Below the pieces are notes generated by a model, which made no database searches, was not told the DNA's origin, and saw nothing but the letters and a program-made list of their open reading frames with translations. This document shows positions 32,762 through 42,763 of a stretch of 64,000 nt of DNA, one piece after another (the stretch's first letter is position 1; the number at the start of each line of letters is the position of its first letter). Where the stretch lies: NCBI GenBank assembly GCA_945863115.1, contig CAMAYZ010000002.1, positions 91,237 through 155,236 of the forward strand, in the 5' to 3' direction. The DNA comes from Bifidobacterium breve (GTDB lineage Bacteria; Actinomycetota; Actinomycetes; Nanopelagicales; Nanopelagicaceae). Position numbers and translations under genes: made by a program.

Positions 32762-33916
32762 TTAACTTGCCTTCGGTAACGCTGGAATATTTGTTTTACT
32801 TGGTATCCCGTGCACTTCCAACATCCGGTTCACGGTATTTTCCCAAGGCATCTCTTCAGCAACGGCGCGGGCCCGAAGTCTAATTTTTTTCTTTCTAATA
32901 ACTCTTTCAATCGCATCTGCAATCGAATCGTAATTATCATGCGCTGTTGCACCGGCATGGGAGTTCGAATCTTGAATTAAGAATTCGCCCACCGCATTTG
33001 AATTTGAAGTTACAACCGGTGTGCCAGAGGCCAAAGATTCAAGAGCAGCTAGACAGAAAGTTTCTAGCGGGCCGGGCGCAAGTGAAACATCTGCACTTGC
33101 CAGAATCGCAGCCACTTTATTTCGATCAGCGATATATCCCAAAGTATCTATCGGATGACCTTTAGCCATTGTGCGAAGTTCTTTCCACATTGGACCCATG
33201 CCGACAACTACTAATCTGGCATCGAGTCCACGAGAACGTAATTCAATAAGCGCTTCGATGCTGCGCTGAGGTTCCTTCTCTTTTGATAACCGACCACAAT
33301 GAACCAAGAGAATTTCAGAACCTTTCAATAATTCCGTGCGCAGTTCCTCTGATCTGTTGCTTGGATTGAAAACCTTCAAATCCACGCCGAGAGGCACCTT
33401 CGTTAAATTCTTAGTCTTAAGCGAGATGAATTCGCGCGCCGCAAAATTAGTAGTTGCAATGATTTGATTGAAGTTTCTAGCAAACTTCTTATTATGAAAA
33501 CTAACTAAAGTTCTGCGAATTATCTCTGGGAGTGGCACAAACCGTTTTGCTAATCCTTCTAAAGTTTCATGACTAAATGCCACGGTAGGAACATTCATTC
33601 GTTTTGCCCAACGACCAATGCAGTGCAAAGTAAATCGATCAGAAACTTCAATTCGATCTGGTTGTAGCTTTGCAATTAATCTAACCAAAGCTCGATTGTT
33701 ACGTATTAATTGATAACCGCAACTGCCAGGCAAAATTATGCTTGGCACTGTAATTTTCTTTCCAAAGATTGTCTCTTCGGTAAATAGGCGAGTTCCTGGC
33801 ACAATAAATATAAATTCATGCCCCTGGGCCAAATACCCACGGCCCAGTTCGTGCATAGTGGTTTTTATTCCACCAGAGTTTGGTCCATAAAAGTTAGCTA
33901 CATGCACAATTCTCAT
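32762..33916 (-). CDS. Glycosyltransferase family 4
   Basis: IVHVANFYGPNSGGIKTTMHELGRGY; LVHCGRLSKEKEPQRSIEAL; GPLETFCLAALESLASGTPVV. Confidence 0.92.
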   Translation of the reverse strand: MRIVHVANFYGPNSGGIKTTMHELGRGYLAQGHEFIFIVPGTRLFTEETIFGKKITVPSIILPGSCGYQLIRNNRALVRLIAKLQPDRIEVSDRFTLHCIGRWAKRMNVPTVAFSHETLEGLAKRFVPLPEIIRRTLVSFHNKKFARNFNQIIATTNFAAREFISLKTKNLTKVPLGVDLKVFNPSNRSEELRTELLKGSEILLVHCGRLSKEKEPQRSIEALIELRSRGLDARLVVVGMGPMWKELRTMAKGHPIDTLGYIADRNKVAAILASADVSLAPGPLETFCLAALESLASGTPVVTSNSNAVGEFLIQDSNSHAGATAHDNYDSIADAIERVIRKKKIRLRARAVAEEMPWENTVNRMLEVHGIPSKTNIPALPKAS

Positions 33917-35061
33917 GCCACGCTCCCATCTACATAGTTTCTGCGGTTAACAAGAATTTCTTCATAGTGATTCATAAGCTGAGCATTGATAGTTGCCCAA
34001 GTTCTATTCAATACAGATTGCCGTGCCTGAAGCACCATATTTGCTCGATCATTACGTAATTTGAAATGAATAACGGCTGATTCAAGTTCATCTGGTCTAT
34101 GTATGTTTATTACATAACCAGTTTTTCCGTGACTAACTAAATCTGCTGGCCCGCCAGTCATTGGGACTATGCAAGGCGTTCCTGACGAAAGTGCTTCTTG
34201 CACCGCTTGGCAGAATGTTTCATTTGGACCTGGATGAATAAACAAATCTAAACTTGCGAAGATTTCAGCAAGATCATTTCCATTCTTATGCCCCATAAAT
34301 ATTGCATTAGGTAATTCCCTCATCAACTTTTCCTTCGCTGGTCCATCGCCAGTAATAATTAGGAGATTACTTGGGTCTCGATCTAAATACTTAAGATCGC
34401 TAATTCTCTTCTCTTTCGCCAAACGACCTACATAGCCAATGATTGTTCGCTTTCCTGTTGGATCCCAATACTTGCGCAACGATTCGCTTCTCGCCTTTGG
34501 ATTAAATAGTTCAAGATTTACACCTCGTTGCCATAAATAAACTTCAGGCACACCCTGGGATTTCAATTCAAGACAAGCTGATCTAGAAGGCGCAAGTGTG
34601 CGATCTGTTTGTGAATGAATTCTTCCAACAAATTTTCTAAGAGAAGTATGTGCAATTTCAAAACCGTAGTGACTTGCAAAACCAGCCATATCTGTCTGAT
34701 AAACCGAGAGCGTTGGAATCTCTAGTTTCTTTGCAATCTTTGCAGCTTGCATTCCAAGAAGCATCGGAGATGCCAAGTGAATTACATCTGGTGAAAATCC
34801 ATCAATCAAATGCTCAAGTCTGCGATTTGGTAATCCGATCGGCATTCCAATTGGAATCACGCTTTGAATTGGTAGCGCCGGAATTGTTTTTACTTTATGA
34901 CCTGCATATTCCTTTGGCGTCCCAGCACTCTCTGGAACTATCACCAAAGCTTCGTGGCCACCCGCACCAAGACTTTCGAGGATACGAAGGACTGAATTAG
35001 TTACGCCATTAATCTGTGGCAAGAATGACTCTGTAACTATCGCTACCTTCATGGGTAACAA
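33913..35061 (-). CDS. Glycosyltransferase family 4 (MgtA-like)
   Basis: VAIVTESFLPQINGVTNSVLRILE; YVGRLAKEKRISDL; HPGPNETFCQAVQEALSSGTP. Confidence 0.92.
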   Translation of the reverse strand: MLPMKVAIVTESFLPQINGVTNSVLRILESLGAGGHEALVIVPESAGTPKEYAGHKVKTIPALPIQSVIPIGMPIGLPNRRLEHLIDGFSPDVIHLASPMLLGMQAAKIAKKLEIPTLSVYQTDMAGFASHYGFEIAHTSLRKFVGRIHSQTDRTLAPSRSACLELKSQGVPEVYLWQRGVNLELFNPKARSESLRKYWDPTGKRTIIGYVGRLAKEKRISDLKYLDRDPSNLLIITGDGPAKEKLMRELPNAIFMGHKNGNDLAEIFASLDLFIHPGPNETFCQAVQEALSSGTPCIVPMTGGPADLVSHGKTGYVINIHRPDELESAVIHFKLRNDRANMVLQARQSVLNRTWATINAQLMNHYEEILVNRRNYVDGSVA

Positions 35062-35134
35062 TATGAGGTTTAAAGCAATCTACAGCGGGTTCCAATGGTT
35101 AAATGTCGCTGAACCTAAGGTTAACTATTGTTTA

Positions 35135-35881
35135 CTACTTCTTTCCCTGATTCGCTACCGCTTCGATAGCAGCCTTCGCTGCATCTGGATCTAAATACTC
35201 GCCACCCTTTTTAATTGGCTTAAAGTTATCGTCGAACTCATAAAGCAACGGGATTCCGGTTGGGATATTCACGCCAGCGATATCAGCGTCTGAAATCCCA
35301 TCGATATGTTTAACCATCGCACGAATTGAATTTCCGTGCGCAGTTACCAGAACAGTTTTGCCAGAATTTAAATCAGCAGCTAATTCGCCATCTAAATACG
35401 GAATCATGCGATTAACAACATCTTTAAGACATTCAGTCTTTGGCACGCTTGAACCTAAATCTGCATAACGGGCATCACCGAATTGTGAATACTTATCGTT
35501 GTCATCAATCGGTGGAGGTGGCACATCAAATGAGCGACGCCACAATTGAAATTGCTCTTCGCCATATTGCGCCAAAGTTTCTTTCTTATCTTTTCCTTGA
35601 AGCGCACCGTAATGGCGTTCATTCAATCGCCAGCTGCGGTTAACCGGAATCCAATGACGATCGGCCTCATCTAACGCAAGTTGCGAAGTATGAATCGCGC
35701 GACGTAGCAATGAAGTGTGAACTACATCGGGCAGCAAACCACGTTCCTTAAGTAATTGACCACCGCGCTTGGCTTCACCGATTCCTTTTTCGGACAAGCG
35801 AACATCTACCCAACCAGTAAATAAATTGAGGGCATTCCATTCGCTCTCGCCATGTCGCAGCAAAATCAATTTCTTTGTCAT
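35135..35881 (-). CDS. gpmA: 2,3-bisphosphoglycerate-dependent phosphoglycerate mutase
   Basis: [61 protein letters not shown]. Confidence 0.97.
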   Translation of the reverse strand: MTKKLILLRHGESEWNALNLFTGWVDVRLSEKGIGEAKRGGQLLKERGLLPDVVHTSLLRRAIHTSQLALDEADRHWIPVNRSWRLNERHYGALQGKDKKETLAQYGEEQFQLWRRSFDVPPPPIDDNDKYSQFGDARYADLGSSVPKTECLKDVVNRMIPYLDGELAADLNSGKTVLVTAHGNSIRAMVKHIDGISDADIAGVNIPTGIPLLYEFDDNFKPIKKGGEYLDPDAAKAAIEAVANQGKK

Positions 35882-35900
35882 AGTTGAATCCTATTTCGCC

Positions 35901-36377
35901 TTAGATTAAATGTTCAAATGCTTTTAGATTTGAAAGCGATTCACCGCGTGAAACTCGCCAAGCCCATTCGCGGCGGATAGATGAAGCAAATCCAAGTTCA
36001 AGCAAGGTATTAAAAGAAGAATCTGAATACTGCAATACCGCACCAAGAATGCGATCGATCTCAACATCAGTTACTGCTGGCAGTGGCAGGCGACCAACAA
36101 GAAAAACATCGCCCAGTTCATTTATCGCATAAGTAACGGCATACATCGAAGCATTCTTTGTTAAAAGCCATTCGTGCACTTGGTCAGCATTCTCATCTGG
36201 TTTGCGAATAACAAATGCGTTGATACTTAAAGAATTATCGCCAACAATTAGCGCGCAATGTGTCTGCAGTTTCTTCTCGCCTGGCAGCGTTACTAAGAAG
36301 GTATTTGCACTACTTTTTTCGAAATCTAAATCATGTGATTCTAGAAACTCTTCAATGATTACGCGCGGATCAATCAT
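35901..36377 (-). CDS. YbjN domain-containing protein
   Basis: Size, position between gpm and mshA, and pattern LLTKNASMYAVTYAINELGDVFLVGRLPL. Confidence 0.75.
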   Translation of the reverse strand: MIDPRVIIEEFLESHDLDFEKSSANTFLVTLPGEKKLQTHCALIVGDNSLSINAFVIRKPDENADQVHEWLLTKNASMYAVTYAINELGDVFLVGRLPLPAVTDVEIDRILGAVLQYSDSSFNTLLELGFASSIRREWAWRVSRGESLSNLKAFEHLI

Positions 36378-36379
36378 TT

Positions 36380-37648
36380 CTATTTAGCAACCCATAATGG
36401 ATTAGATTTTGGCTTTGATAAGACCCAGTCATAAACATCCAAAGTTTGGCGAGCCGTATTTTCCCAACCAAATTTCTTTGCGTGATCAAGTGCGCCCATA
36501 GATAACAGGATTCGTCGTTGTGGTTCGGCAATTAGACGTGAAACAACCGAGGCCCAAGCTTTTGAATCGTGACCATCAACCAAAATTCCAGAAATTCCAT
36601 CTGACACTGCGGTGCGAAGTCCACCCACAGCACTTGCAATCACCGGTGTTCCGCATGCTTGTGCTTCTAGTGCAACTAAACCAAAGCTTTCAGAGTATGA
36701 AGGAACGCAGACTAAATCTGATGCGCGATACCAATCAGCAAGTTCACTTCTAGATACTGGCTCTTTAAAATGAATTAAATCTGCAACTCCCAAGAAGGTC
36801 GCAAGCTTTGCTAAGCGATCTGGTTCGTTGATACCAGTACCGGATGCGCCACCCATAATCACAAGGGCAAGGTTCGATCGCAGATGCGGAGCATGTGCCA
36901 CTAATTCTGCAACTGCACGCACCAAAACTTCTGGACCTTTGTGTGGCTGTATTCGACCAACAAACATCAACATGATTGCATCTGGTGCGATATCCAAAAT
37001 GTTTCGGGCGCTAGCTTTTCCGTGTCCGGGTGTAAAGCGTTGCAAGTCAACGCCAGGTGTAACAACCTTTACACGATCGGTATCGGCGCCATAAAGTGAG
37101 ACCAAGCTTGCGGCTTCGGCATCAGTGTTTGCGATTAAAGCTTTTGCGTTTTGAACAATTTGTTCTTCACCAAGCGCGCGAATCAATGGTTCTGGGATAT
37201 CACCTTCGGCAAGTGCTTGATTCTTTACCTTTGCCATCGTGTGCATTGTGTGAACAAGTGGAACACCTGTGCGCTCTGAAATCATCCAACCAAGTTGTCC
37301 GCTAATCCAATAATGCGAATGAATAATGTCGTAATAATCATTTGGCTTTGCACTTTGATGTTCCATAAATGCATGTGTCAGCGCACTTATCTGTGTTGGT
37401 AATTCCTCTTTAGTCAGCGCACCAATTGGTCCAGCTTCTAAATGATGAACCGTTACACCGTTTGCGATTTGAACTGCATCAGCTAAACCAGATTTATCTG
37501 CGCGAGTAAAAATATCTACTTCAACACCGGCATTTGCCATCTTGATTGAATTTTCGATTACATAAACATTCATTCCACCGGCATCGCCCATGCCTGCTTG
37601 TTCCAGTGGAGATGTATGAACCATTAGCGTTGCAATGCGACTCTTCAT
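36380..37648 (-). CDS. mshA: D-inositol-3-phosphate glycosyltransferase
   Basis: MVHTSPLEQAGMGDAGGMNVYVIE; DIIHSHYWISGQLG; PSYSESFGLVALEAQACGTPV. Confidence 0.93.
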   Translation of the reverse strand: MKSRIATLMVHTSPLEQAGMGDAGGMNVYVIENSIKMANAGVEVDIFTRADKSGLADAVQIANGVTVHHLEAGPIGALTKEELPTQISALTHAFMEHQSAKPNDYYDIIHSHYWISGQLGWMISERTGVPLVHTMHTMAKVKNQALAEGDIPEPLIRALGEEQIVQNAKALIANTDAEAASLVSLYGADTDRVKVVTPGVDLQRFTPGHGKASARNILDIAPDAIMLMFVGRIQPHKGPEVLVRAVAELVAHAPHLRSNLALVIMGGASGTGINEPDRLAKLATFLGVADLIHFKEPVSRSELADWYRASDLVCVPSYSESFGLVALEAQACGTPVIASAVGGLRTAVSDGISGILVDGHDSKAWASVVSRLIAEPQRRILLSMGALDHAKKFGWENTARQTLDVYDWVLSKPKSNPLWVAK

Positions 37649-38581
37649 CTACAACACCGCCCGCATTCCGCCAACAATATTCGTGCCACCATAAACATTC
37701 AACGCTTCTTCAGTTGTAGTAATTCCCCATTCCAAAAGCGCAGCATGCATAATCGCGCCAAATGCCCGCCAAGAACCATCACTAATCTTGAAAACTAAAG
37801 TGCGCCCATCCGTCATTGAAGCAACTTCAACTGCTTCAGCGCCTTCCTTCATAAACAACCCAGAAACAGATTGCATTGTCCGAGTTGTTAAACGTCCATC
37901 GCCAGCAACCATTTCAGGAAATGCCCGAGCTGCGTTCATAACTTCAACATGCACTGGATCATTTGAAATTGTTATGTTGCGAATTGCATTCGCTAATTCC
38001 CGAGTGCTCAACGCAAATAACGGTGCTCCGCAACCATCGAAAGTCTTATTCGCAACCTTCGCACCAGCCAAGCTTTCAATCTCGGCTAAAACCGCCACTT
38101 GCAGCGGATGATCTGCATTTAAATAAGTTTTAGTATCCCAACCATTCACAACACATGTTGCAAGCATCCCGGCATGTTTTCCAGAACAATTCATTGCAAG
38201 TCTGGTTGCTGGTTTGTCTCCCCACGCAATTCGTTCGGCATCACCAAGTGGTTTATCAAATGAACATTGCAGATCACTTTCTTGCAGACCCGCGCCTTTC
38301 AAAATTTCTAATACTGCCTCTTGATGCATCGCTGCACCAGAATGGCTTGCTTCAACAAGTGCCAATAGCCTTGGTTCAAGTTTCAAACCGCTTCGAACCA
38401 TCGCACTTGCTTGCATGCACTTAACTGAAGACCTTGGAAAAATAGGTAGATCCACATTTCCTTTAGTTTTATGAACCGTGCCATCAGCATTCAACATAAT
38501 TAAATGTCCGTTGTGAATCGATTCAACCAAACCGTTACGAGTGAGTTCGGCTAAAACTTCACCTTGAAAATTATCATTCAC
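37649..38581 (-). CDS. L-asparaginase II family protein
   Basis: LTRNGLVESIHNGHLIMLNADG; FPRSSVKCMQASAMV; NCSGKHAGMLATC. Confidence 0.9.
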   Translation of the reverse strand: MNDNFQGEVLAELTRNGLVESIHNGHLIMLNADGTVHKTKGNVDLPIFPRSSVKCMQASAMVRSGLKLEPRLLALVEASHSGAAMHQEAVLEILKGAGLQESDLQCSFDKPLGDAERIAWGDKPATRLAMNCSGKHAGMLATCVVNGWDTKTYLNADHPLQVAVLAEIESLAGAKVANKTFDGCGAPLFALSTRELANAIRNITISNDPVHVEVMNAARAFPEMVAGDGRLTTRTMQSVSGLFMKEGAEAVEVASMTDGRTLVFKISDGSWRAFGAIMHAALLEWGITTTEEALNVYGGTNIVGGMRAVL

Positions 38582-38583
38582 TT

Positions 38584-39087
38584 TTATTCGCCAGCTTGTC
38601 TTTCCATGCTCGACCAGATGTGTGCCTGCAAAGTTTGACCTTCTGCTGCCATGTCATAAGCAAAAAATAATTGACCTTCAACTAAGCCATAAAGACGTTG
38701 TCCGGCTGTAACAATCTTTGCTGATGGCGCTGAATATCCTTGATCCATCGCTAATTGAATCTTCGGTCCATCATGAACTCCGACCCAACCTTCAGAAATT
38801 CCAGTGCTGTGGGCCAATACAACTTCTAAAGTTTTATTCTCCTTTGGGCGCCAGAATCCAACTTCGGAACCAGCGGGGCGCAAAATTTCATTCTTGTTAT
38901 TAATAATCCAAGAACGAGAAAAATAATTTAGGAATGGCCGACCATCGTGATTAAAAGTAACTTCTTGCGCAAATTGAAAGGGTTCGATTCCAGGATATTC
39001 ACCAGAACCTTTTCCACGCCAAGTTCCGATTAACCAGGCAAGTGGATAACAATCCGGATGCACGCCTTCAGGAATTTCAAATACCAT
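38584..39087 (-). CDS. FABP/nitrobindin family protein
   Basis: LAWLIGTWRGKGSGEYPGIEPFQFAQEVTFNHDGRPFLNYFSRSW. Confidence 0.9.
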   Translation of the reverse strand: MVFEIPEGVHPDCYPLAWLIGTWRGKGSGEYPGIEPFQFAQEVTFNHDGRPFLNYFSRSWIINNKNEILRPAGSEVGFWRPKENKTLEVVLAHSTGISEGWVGVHDGPKIQLAMDQGYSAPSAKIVTAGQRLYGLVEGQLFFAYDMAAEGQTLQAHIWSSMERQAGE

Positions 39088-39199
39088 CGGTCGACTCGCC
39101 TTTCCAAGACTTAATAGCGCCGCGGATTCCCTTTAAGAATAAAAATAATCCGACTAGCAACGTGACCGCAATTAATAAAACGGTGGTCACTGTTTCCAT
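39077..39199 (-). CDS. Small single-pass membrane protein (40 aa)
   Basis: METVTTVLLIAVTLLVGLFLFLKGIRGAIKSWKGESTDGI; stop overlaps the start of the FABP gene; absent from the ORF track. Confidence 0.6.
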   Translation of the reverse strand: METVTTVLLIAVTLLVGLFLFLKGIRGAIKSWKGESTDGI

Positions 39200-39238
39200 T
39201 GTCTAAGGGTAATGCCCTCAGCGAGTAGAGTCTCGCCC

Positions 39239-39604
39239 ATGAAAAGTTCAAAGTTAGTCGTGAAAGTAATGGCCGGAGCGAATGATCCCGAGCGCTGCGC
39301 ACAAGCATTTACCGTTGCATCAACTGCACTTGCTAGTGGCGCCGAAGTTTCACTCTGGCTTACTGGTGAGGCCGCATGGTTTGCCGTCCCAGGAAAATGT
39401 GAAGAATTCGAATTACCGCACTCTGCAAAATTAGCTGATCTGCGCGATGCAATTCTGGCTGCTGGAAAAATAACTCTTTGCACGCAATGTGCAGTTCGAC
39501 GTGGAATTAATGAAGGCGATCAAATCCCTGGAATTGTTATTGCTGGTGCTGCAAGTTTTGTTGAAGAAATTATGCAAGCCGGCGTGCAAGCACTTGTTTA
39601 CTAA
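39239..39604 (+). CDS. DsrE family protein
   Basis: KLVVKVMAGANDPERCAQAFTVASTALASGAEVSLWLTGEA; LCTQCAVRRGI. Confidence 0.85.
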   Translation: MKSSKLVVKVMAGANDPERCAQAFTVASTALASGAEVSLWLTGEAAWFAVPGKCEEFELPHSAKLADLRDAILAAGKITLCTQCAVRRGINEGDQIPGIVIAGAASFVEEIMQAGVQALVY

Positions 39605-40503
39605 TTTTTAATTAACTCTTGCGTTGCAGGTACGCCTGCAGAAATTACAGTTGCATCTAACGGCACATTGCGTTTTAAAACTGCAAGAGCAATTGGTCCA
39701 AGTTCATAATGTCGTGCAACAGTTCCTACAAATCCAATCTCTTTACCATCAAATTCAACTTTTGCGCCATTCTCCGGCATCGCAACCATCGAACCATCTA
39801 GATGCAGCAGAGTTAAGCGACGTGGTGGTTGGCCCAAGTTAAATACTTTCGCGACAGTTTCCTGCCCGGGATAGCAGCCCTTCTTCATATGCACTGCGTT
39901 ATTTAGAAAGCCCAATTCATTTGGAATTGATTTGTGATCTGTTTCAAAAAGTATTCGCGCCCGTCCAGCAGCAACTCGTTCGGCATCAAGTGCCCAGGTT
40001 CCTACTTGCAAATAATTCTGGCTAAACGCTGATTTCATATCATCGAGTTCATCGTATGTAACAAGCGCGTATGGCCCACCTATTGCATCTGCAGTTCCCG
40101 GTGCCCGAAGAACGGCGTGATCATTTGAGCGATCTGCAATTTCAACTCGCAACATAAATTTCATTTTCTCTAAATACGCAACCAGTTCCGCAGTTTTCGA
40201 ATTCTCGGTATGTATCCAAGTCGTTGTTCCATCATCAACTAAATAGAAGTGATGTGTGATTCGACCATTTGCATCAAGAATTAATGAGCTGACCCAAATT
40301 CCAGGGGATAACTTCTCAACATCCTGTGTTGTTATTGAATGCAACCAACTTAAGCGATCTGGTCCGCTTACTGAAACAACACCGCGATGTGAAAGATCTG
40401 CCCATGCTGTTCCTGCTGCAAGTGCACGTTGTTCTTGATTTGGTTCACCGAAATGCCAAATTGCCCCAGCATCTGGGCCAGCTTCAACGATTACAGCAGT
40501 CAT
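39601..40503 (-). CDS. ygfZ: Folate-binding YgfZ/GcvT-like protein
   Basis: KKGCYPGQETVAKVFNLGQPPRRLTLL; start placed at MTAVIVEAGPDAG. Confidence 0.9.
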   Translation of the reverse strand: MTAVIVEAGPDAGAIWHFGEPNQEQRALAAGTAWADLSHRGVVSVSGPDRLSWLHSITTQDVEKLSPGIWVSSLILDANGRITHHFYLVDDGTTTWIHTENSKTAELVAYLEKMKFMLRVEIADRSNDHAVLRAPGTADAIGGPYALVTYDELDDMKSAFSQNYLQVGTWALDAERVAAGRARILFETDHKSIPNELGFLNNAVHMKKGCYPGQETVAKVFNLGQPPRRLTLLHLDGSMVAMPENGAKVEFDGKEIGFVGTVARHYELGPIALAVLKRNVPLDATVISAGVPATQELIKN

Positions 40504-40516
40504 AGTGACTACGAGT

Positions 40517-40930
40517 TTAGGGCTTGTTAAAGCAAGTTTCGCAACGCCCTGCAATAGCCAAGTGTGCAAGGTCGGTGTGGAAGCCATATCCATCGAGAAG
40601 TGATTGCGTAAATGATGCAGTCGCATCGATCGGAACCTCGATGATTGTTCCGCAAGATTCGCAATTCAAGTGTGCATGAATTTCTTCAGTTGATGCGTGA
40701 TAGCGAACGCCACCATGCCCAAGGTGTGAATGTTGAACTAAGCCAACATTTTCCAAAGTTTCTAAGTTGCGATAAACCGTCGAAAGATTAATTCCAGGAT
40801 GCGTTAACTTAACTTTTTCTGCAACTTCTTCTGGTGTCGCATGTTCAAGTGCGCGCACAGCAGCTAAAACTAATTCGCGTTGTGGTGTTAGGCGAAGTCC
40901 GACATCGCGTAACTCGTGTTTATCAGCCAT
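40517..40930 (-). CDS. Fur family transcriptional regulator
   Basis: LRLTPQRELVLAAVRALEHATPEEVAEKV; LSTVYRNLETLENVGLV; HAHLNCESCGTIIEV. Confidence 0.95.
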   Translation of the reverse strand: MADKHELRDVGLRLTPQRELVLAAVRALEHATPEEVAEKVKLTHPGINLSTVYRNLETLENVGLVQHSHLGHGGVRYHASTEEIHAHLNCESCGTIIEVPIDATASFTQSLLDGYGFHTDLAHLAIAGRCETCFNKP

Positions 40931-40959
40931 GGTTAATTCTAACTTGGATAGTAAAGAAA

Positions 40960-41406
40960 TTACTTAACTGCACGGAGGCCAAGGAGATAAATCTCGCAGC
41001 CCAAGCAGAAATTGAACGCTGCATTTAGAAACGCTGCGAAGAGAGCAAAACCAACGGCCACTGTGAAGAGGACTGGAATTGATAGAAGTGAACCAGCAAG
41101 TGCAACCACTGCAAAAATTAGCCCAACGCTCTGAGCAAATTGTGGTGGACGTGCATCTTCAGTAATGACTTCGCCCTTAAGTCTTGGCTTCACAAACTTC
41201 TTAAACAAAAATGCATAAGGTGTCTTTGCAGGACCAGCGAATGCACCAATCGCGAAGACTGCCAACTGAATTGCAATTAACGCAGCTGATTGAGTTACCA
41301 ACGCTGCTGCCAGAACTAAAGTTGTGATTACTGCCGAGAACCGTGGTCCACGAGCATCAATTAGATTTGCTTTTGATTTAACACTTGCTTCATTTAGAAC
41401 TGCCAT
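40960..41406 (-). CDS. DUF4395 family membrane protein
   Basis: IDARGPRFSAVITTLVLAAAL; GPAKTPYAFLFKKFVKPRL; FCLGCEIYLL. Confidence 0.88.
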   Translation of the reverse strand: MAVLNEASVKSKANLIDARGPRFSAVITTLVLAAALVTQSAALIAIQLAVFAIGAFAGPAKTPYAFLFKKFVKPRLKGEVITEDARPPQFAQSVGLIFAVVALAGSLLSIPVLFTVAVGFALFAAFLNAAFNFCLGCEIYLLGLRAVK

Positions 41407-41426
41407 TTTTAATTCCTCTGTTAGTT

Positions 41427-41484
41427 GTCGAATAATTTGTAAAACTAAAACTTCTTGTTGCGTTTTTAGTTAATTACATTCGAC
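41427..41484 (-). promoter_or_regulatory. Long interrupted stem-loop overlapping the end of a leader ORF, upstream of DUF4395
   Basis: Paired arms GTCGAAT/ATTCGAC, GTAA/TTAC and AACTAAAA/TTTTAGTT. Confidence 0.6.
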
Positions 41485-41557
41485 AGAGTGAACCGACAAG
41501 GCGGCCAAAATCAATATGGCGACGCTTTGTTAAAAAGACTGGTTCAAATTTGAGCAC
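41474..41557 (-). CDS. Putative actinobacterial leader peptide (27 aa)
   Basis: GTG start; MLKFEPVFLTKRRHIDFGRLVGSLCRM; matches the LTxRRHVDL-x-R-x-CR pattern of actinobacterial leader peptides found near thiol/sulfur genes; absent from the ORF track. Confidence 0.75.
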   Translation of the reverse strand: MLKFEPVFLTKRRHIDFGRLVGSLCRM

Positions 41558-41610
41558 GGGATAAGTGTAAGTAAGCAATAAGCAATGTGCCACTTGCGAA
41601 AGATTTGCAC

Positions 41611-42024
41611 TTAGTGAATTGCGTTTACCGCTGCCAAAACTTGCGAGCGCTTCGGTGTTCCCATCGCACGCCCGACTTCGACACCTGCCGCATTCAAAAA
41701 GAGCGTTGTTGGCGTTGATCGGATATCTAGCTGACGCACTAATTCCAGGTGGGATTCGGCATCGATATGGGCATATCGAACATCCGGCATTGTCTTCACC
41801 ATGTCCTCTAGCAGTGCCTTAGTGGCTCGACATGGCGAGCAGAAGGCCGAGGAGAACTGCACCATAGTGACGCGAGAGCCAAGTTCAACCCCGATTACCG
41901 AGGCATCTAGCTTCGGTCCATTGACCGTCTTTTTCCTACGAAACTCACCTCTGCTGCGGGTATACCAAACACCAAATGCGATGGCCAAGGCCAGCACAAC
42001 AACGAGTGGAGTCAATGATTTCAC
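41611..42024 (-). CDS. Membrane-anchored thioredoxin family protein
   Basis: N-terminal [32 protein letters not shown]. Confidence 0.92.
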   Translation of the reverse strand: MKSLTPLVVVLALAIAFGVWYTRSRGEFRRKKTVNGPKLDASVIGVELGSRVTMVQFSSAFCSPCRATKALLEDMVKTMPDVRYAHIDAESHLELVRQLDIRSTPTTLFLNAAGVEVGRAMGTPKRSQVLAAVNAIH

Positions 42025-42045
42025 CTGAGTATTCTTACACCTCTT

Positions 42046-42759
42046 ATGGCAAGAATTCTCCTCCTGACAAACACACTCGGCGCAAGTGCTGAAGTGCTTC
42101 CAAGTCTTGCCTTGCTACAACACCAAGTTCGCATCCTTCCGGCCGAAGCATCAATCCTGGTTGATGTTCCCGAAGTTGATTGCATTCTTCTAGATGCACG
42201 TCGCGATCTACCAAGTGCAAAAGCGTTAAACAAATTATTGCAATCCACCGGTGTTGCTTGTCCGATAATCACAATCGCAACTGAAGGTTCGCTTTCTGCA
42301 ATGAACGCAGATTGGGGATTCGATGATGTAATCCTTGATACCGCTGGTCCTGCCGAAATCGAAGCTCGTGTTCGTATTGCAGTCGGACGTATCGAAGCAA
42401 ATAACTTTGCAAATGATCCAGCGTCACGTGAAATTCGCACTGGTGAAGTTGTTATCGATGAAAATTCTTACACTGCAAAGATAAAAGGGCGCTCGCTAGA
42501 TTTAACATTTAAAGAGTTTGAATTAATTAAATTCCTGGCCCAACATCCTGGCCGCGTCTTTACTCGTGCCCAACTTCTGCAAGAAATTTGGGGCTACGAC
42601 TACTTCGGTGGAACCAGAACTGTCGATGTTCACATCCGTCGCCTGCGTTCCAAACTTGGTCCAGAACATGAAGCAATTGTTGGCACCGTCCGAAATGTTG
42701 GTTACCGCTTCACACTTCCAAGTGCTGGCAAAGAGGCGCCCGTTAACGAACGTATTTAA
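42046..42759 (+). CDS. Winged-helix response regulator, GlnR-like
   Basis: C-terminal w[57 protein letters not shown]; next to mshD-like gene. Confidence 0.88.
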   Translation: MARILLLTNTLGASAEVLPSLALLQHQVRILPAEASILVDVPEVDCILLDARRDLPSAKALNKLLQSTGVACPIITIATEGSLSAMNADWGFDDVILDTAGPAEIEARVRIAVGRIEANNFANDPASREIRTGEVVIDENSYTAKIKGRSLDLTFKEFELIKFLAQHPGRVFTRAQLLQEIWGYDYFGGTRTVDVHIRRLRSKLGPEHEAIVGTVRNVGYRFTLPSAGKEAPVNERI

Positions 42760-42763
42760 TTAA

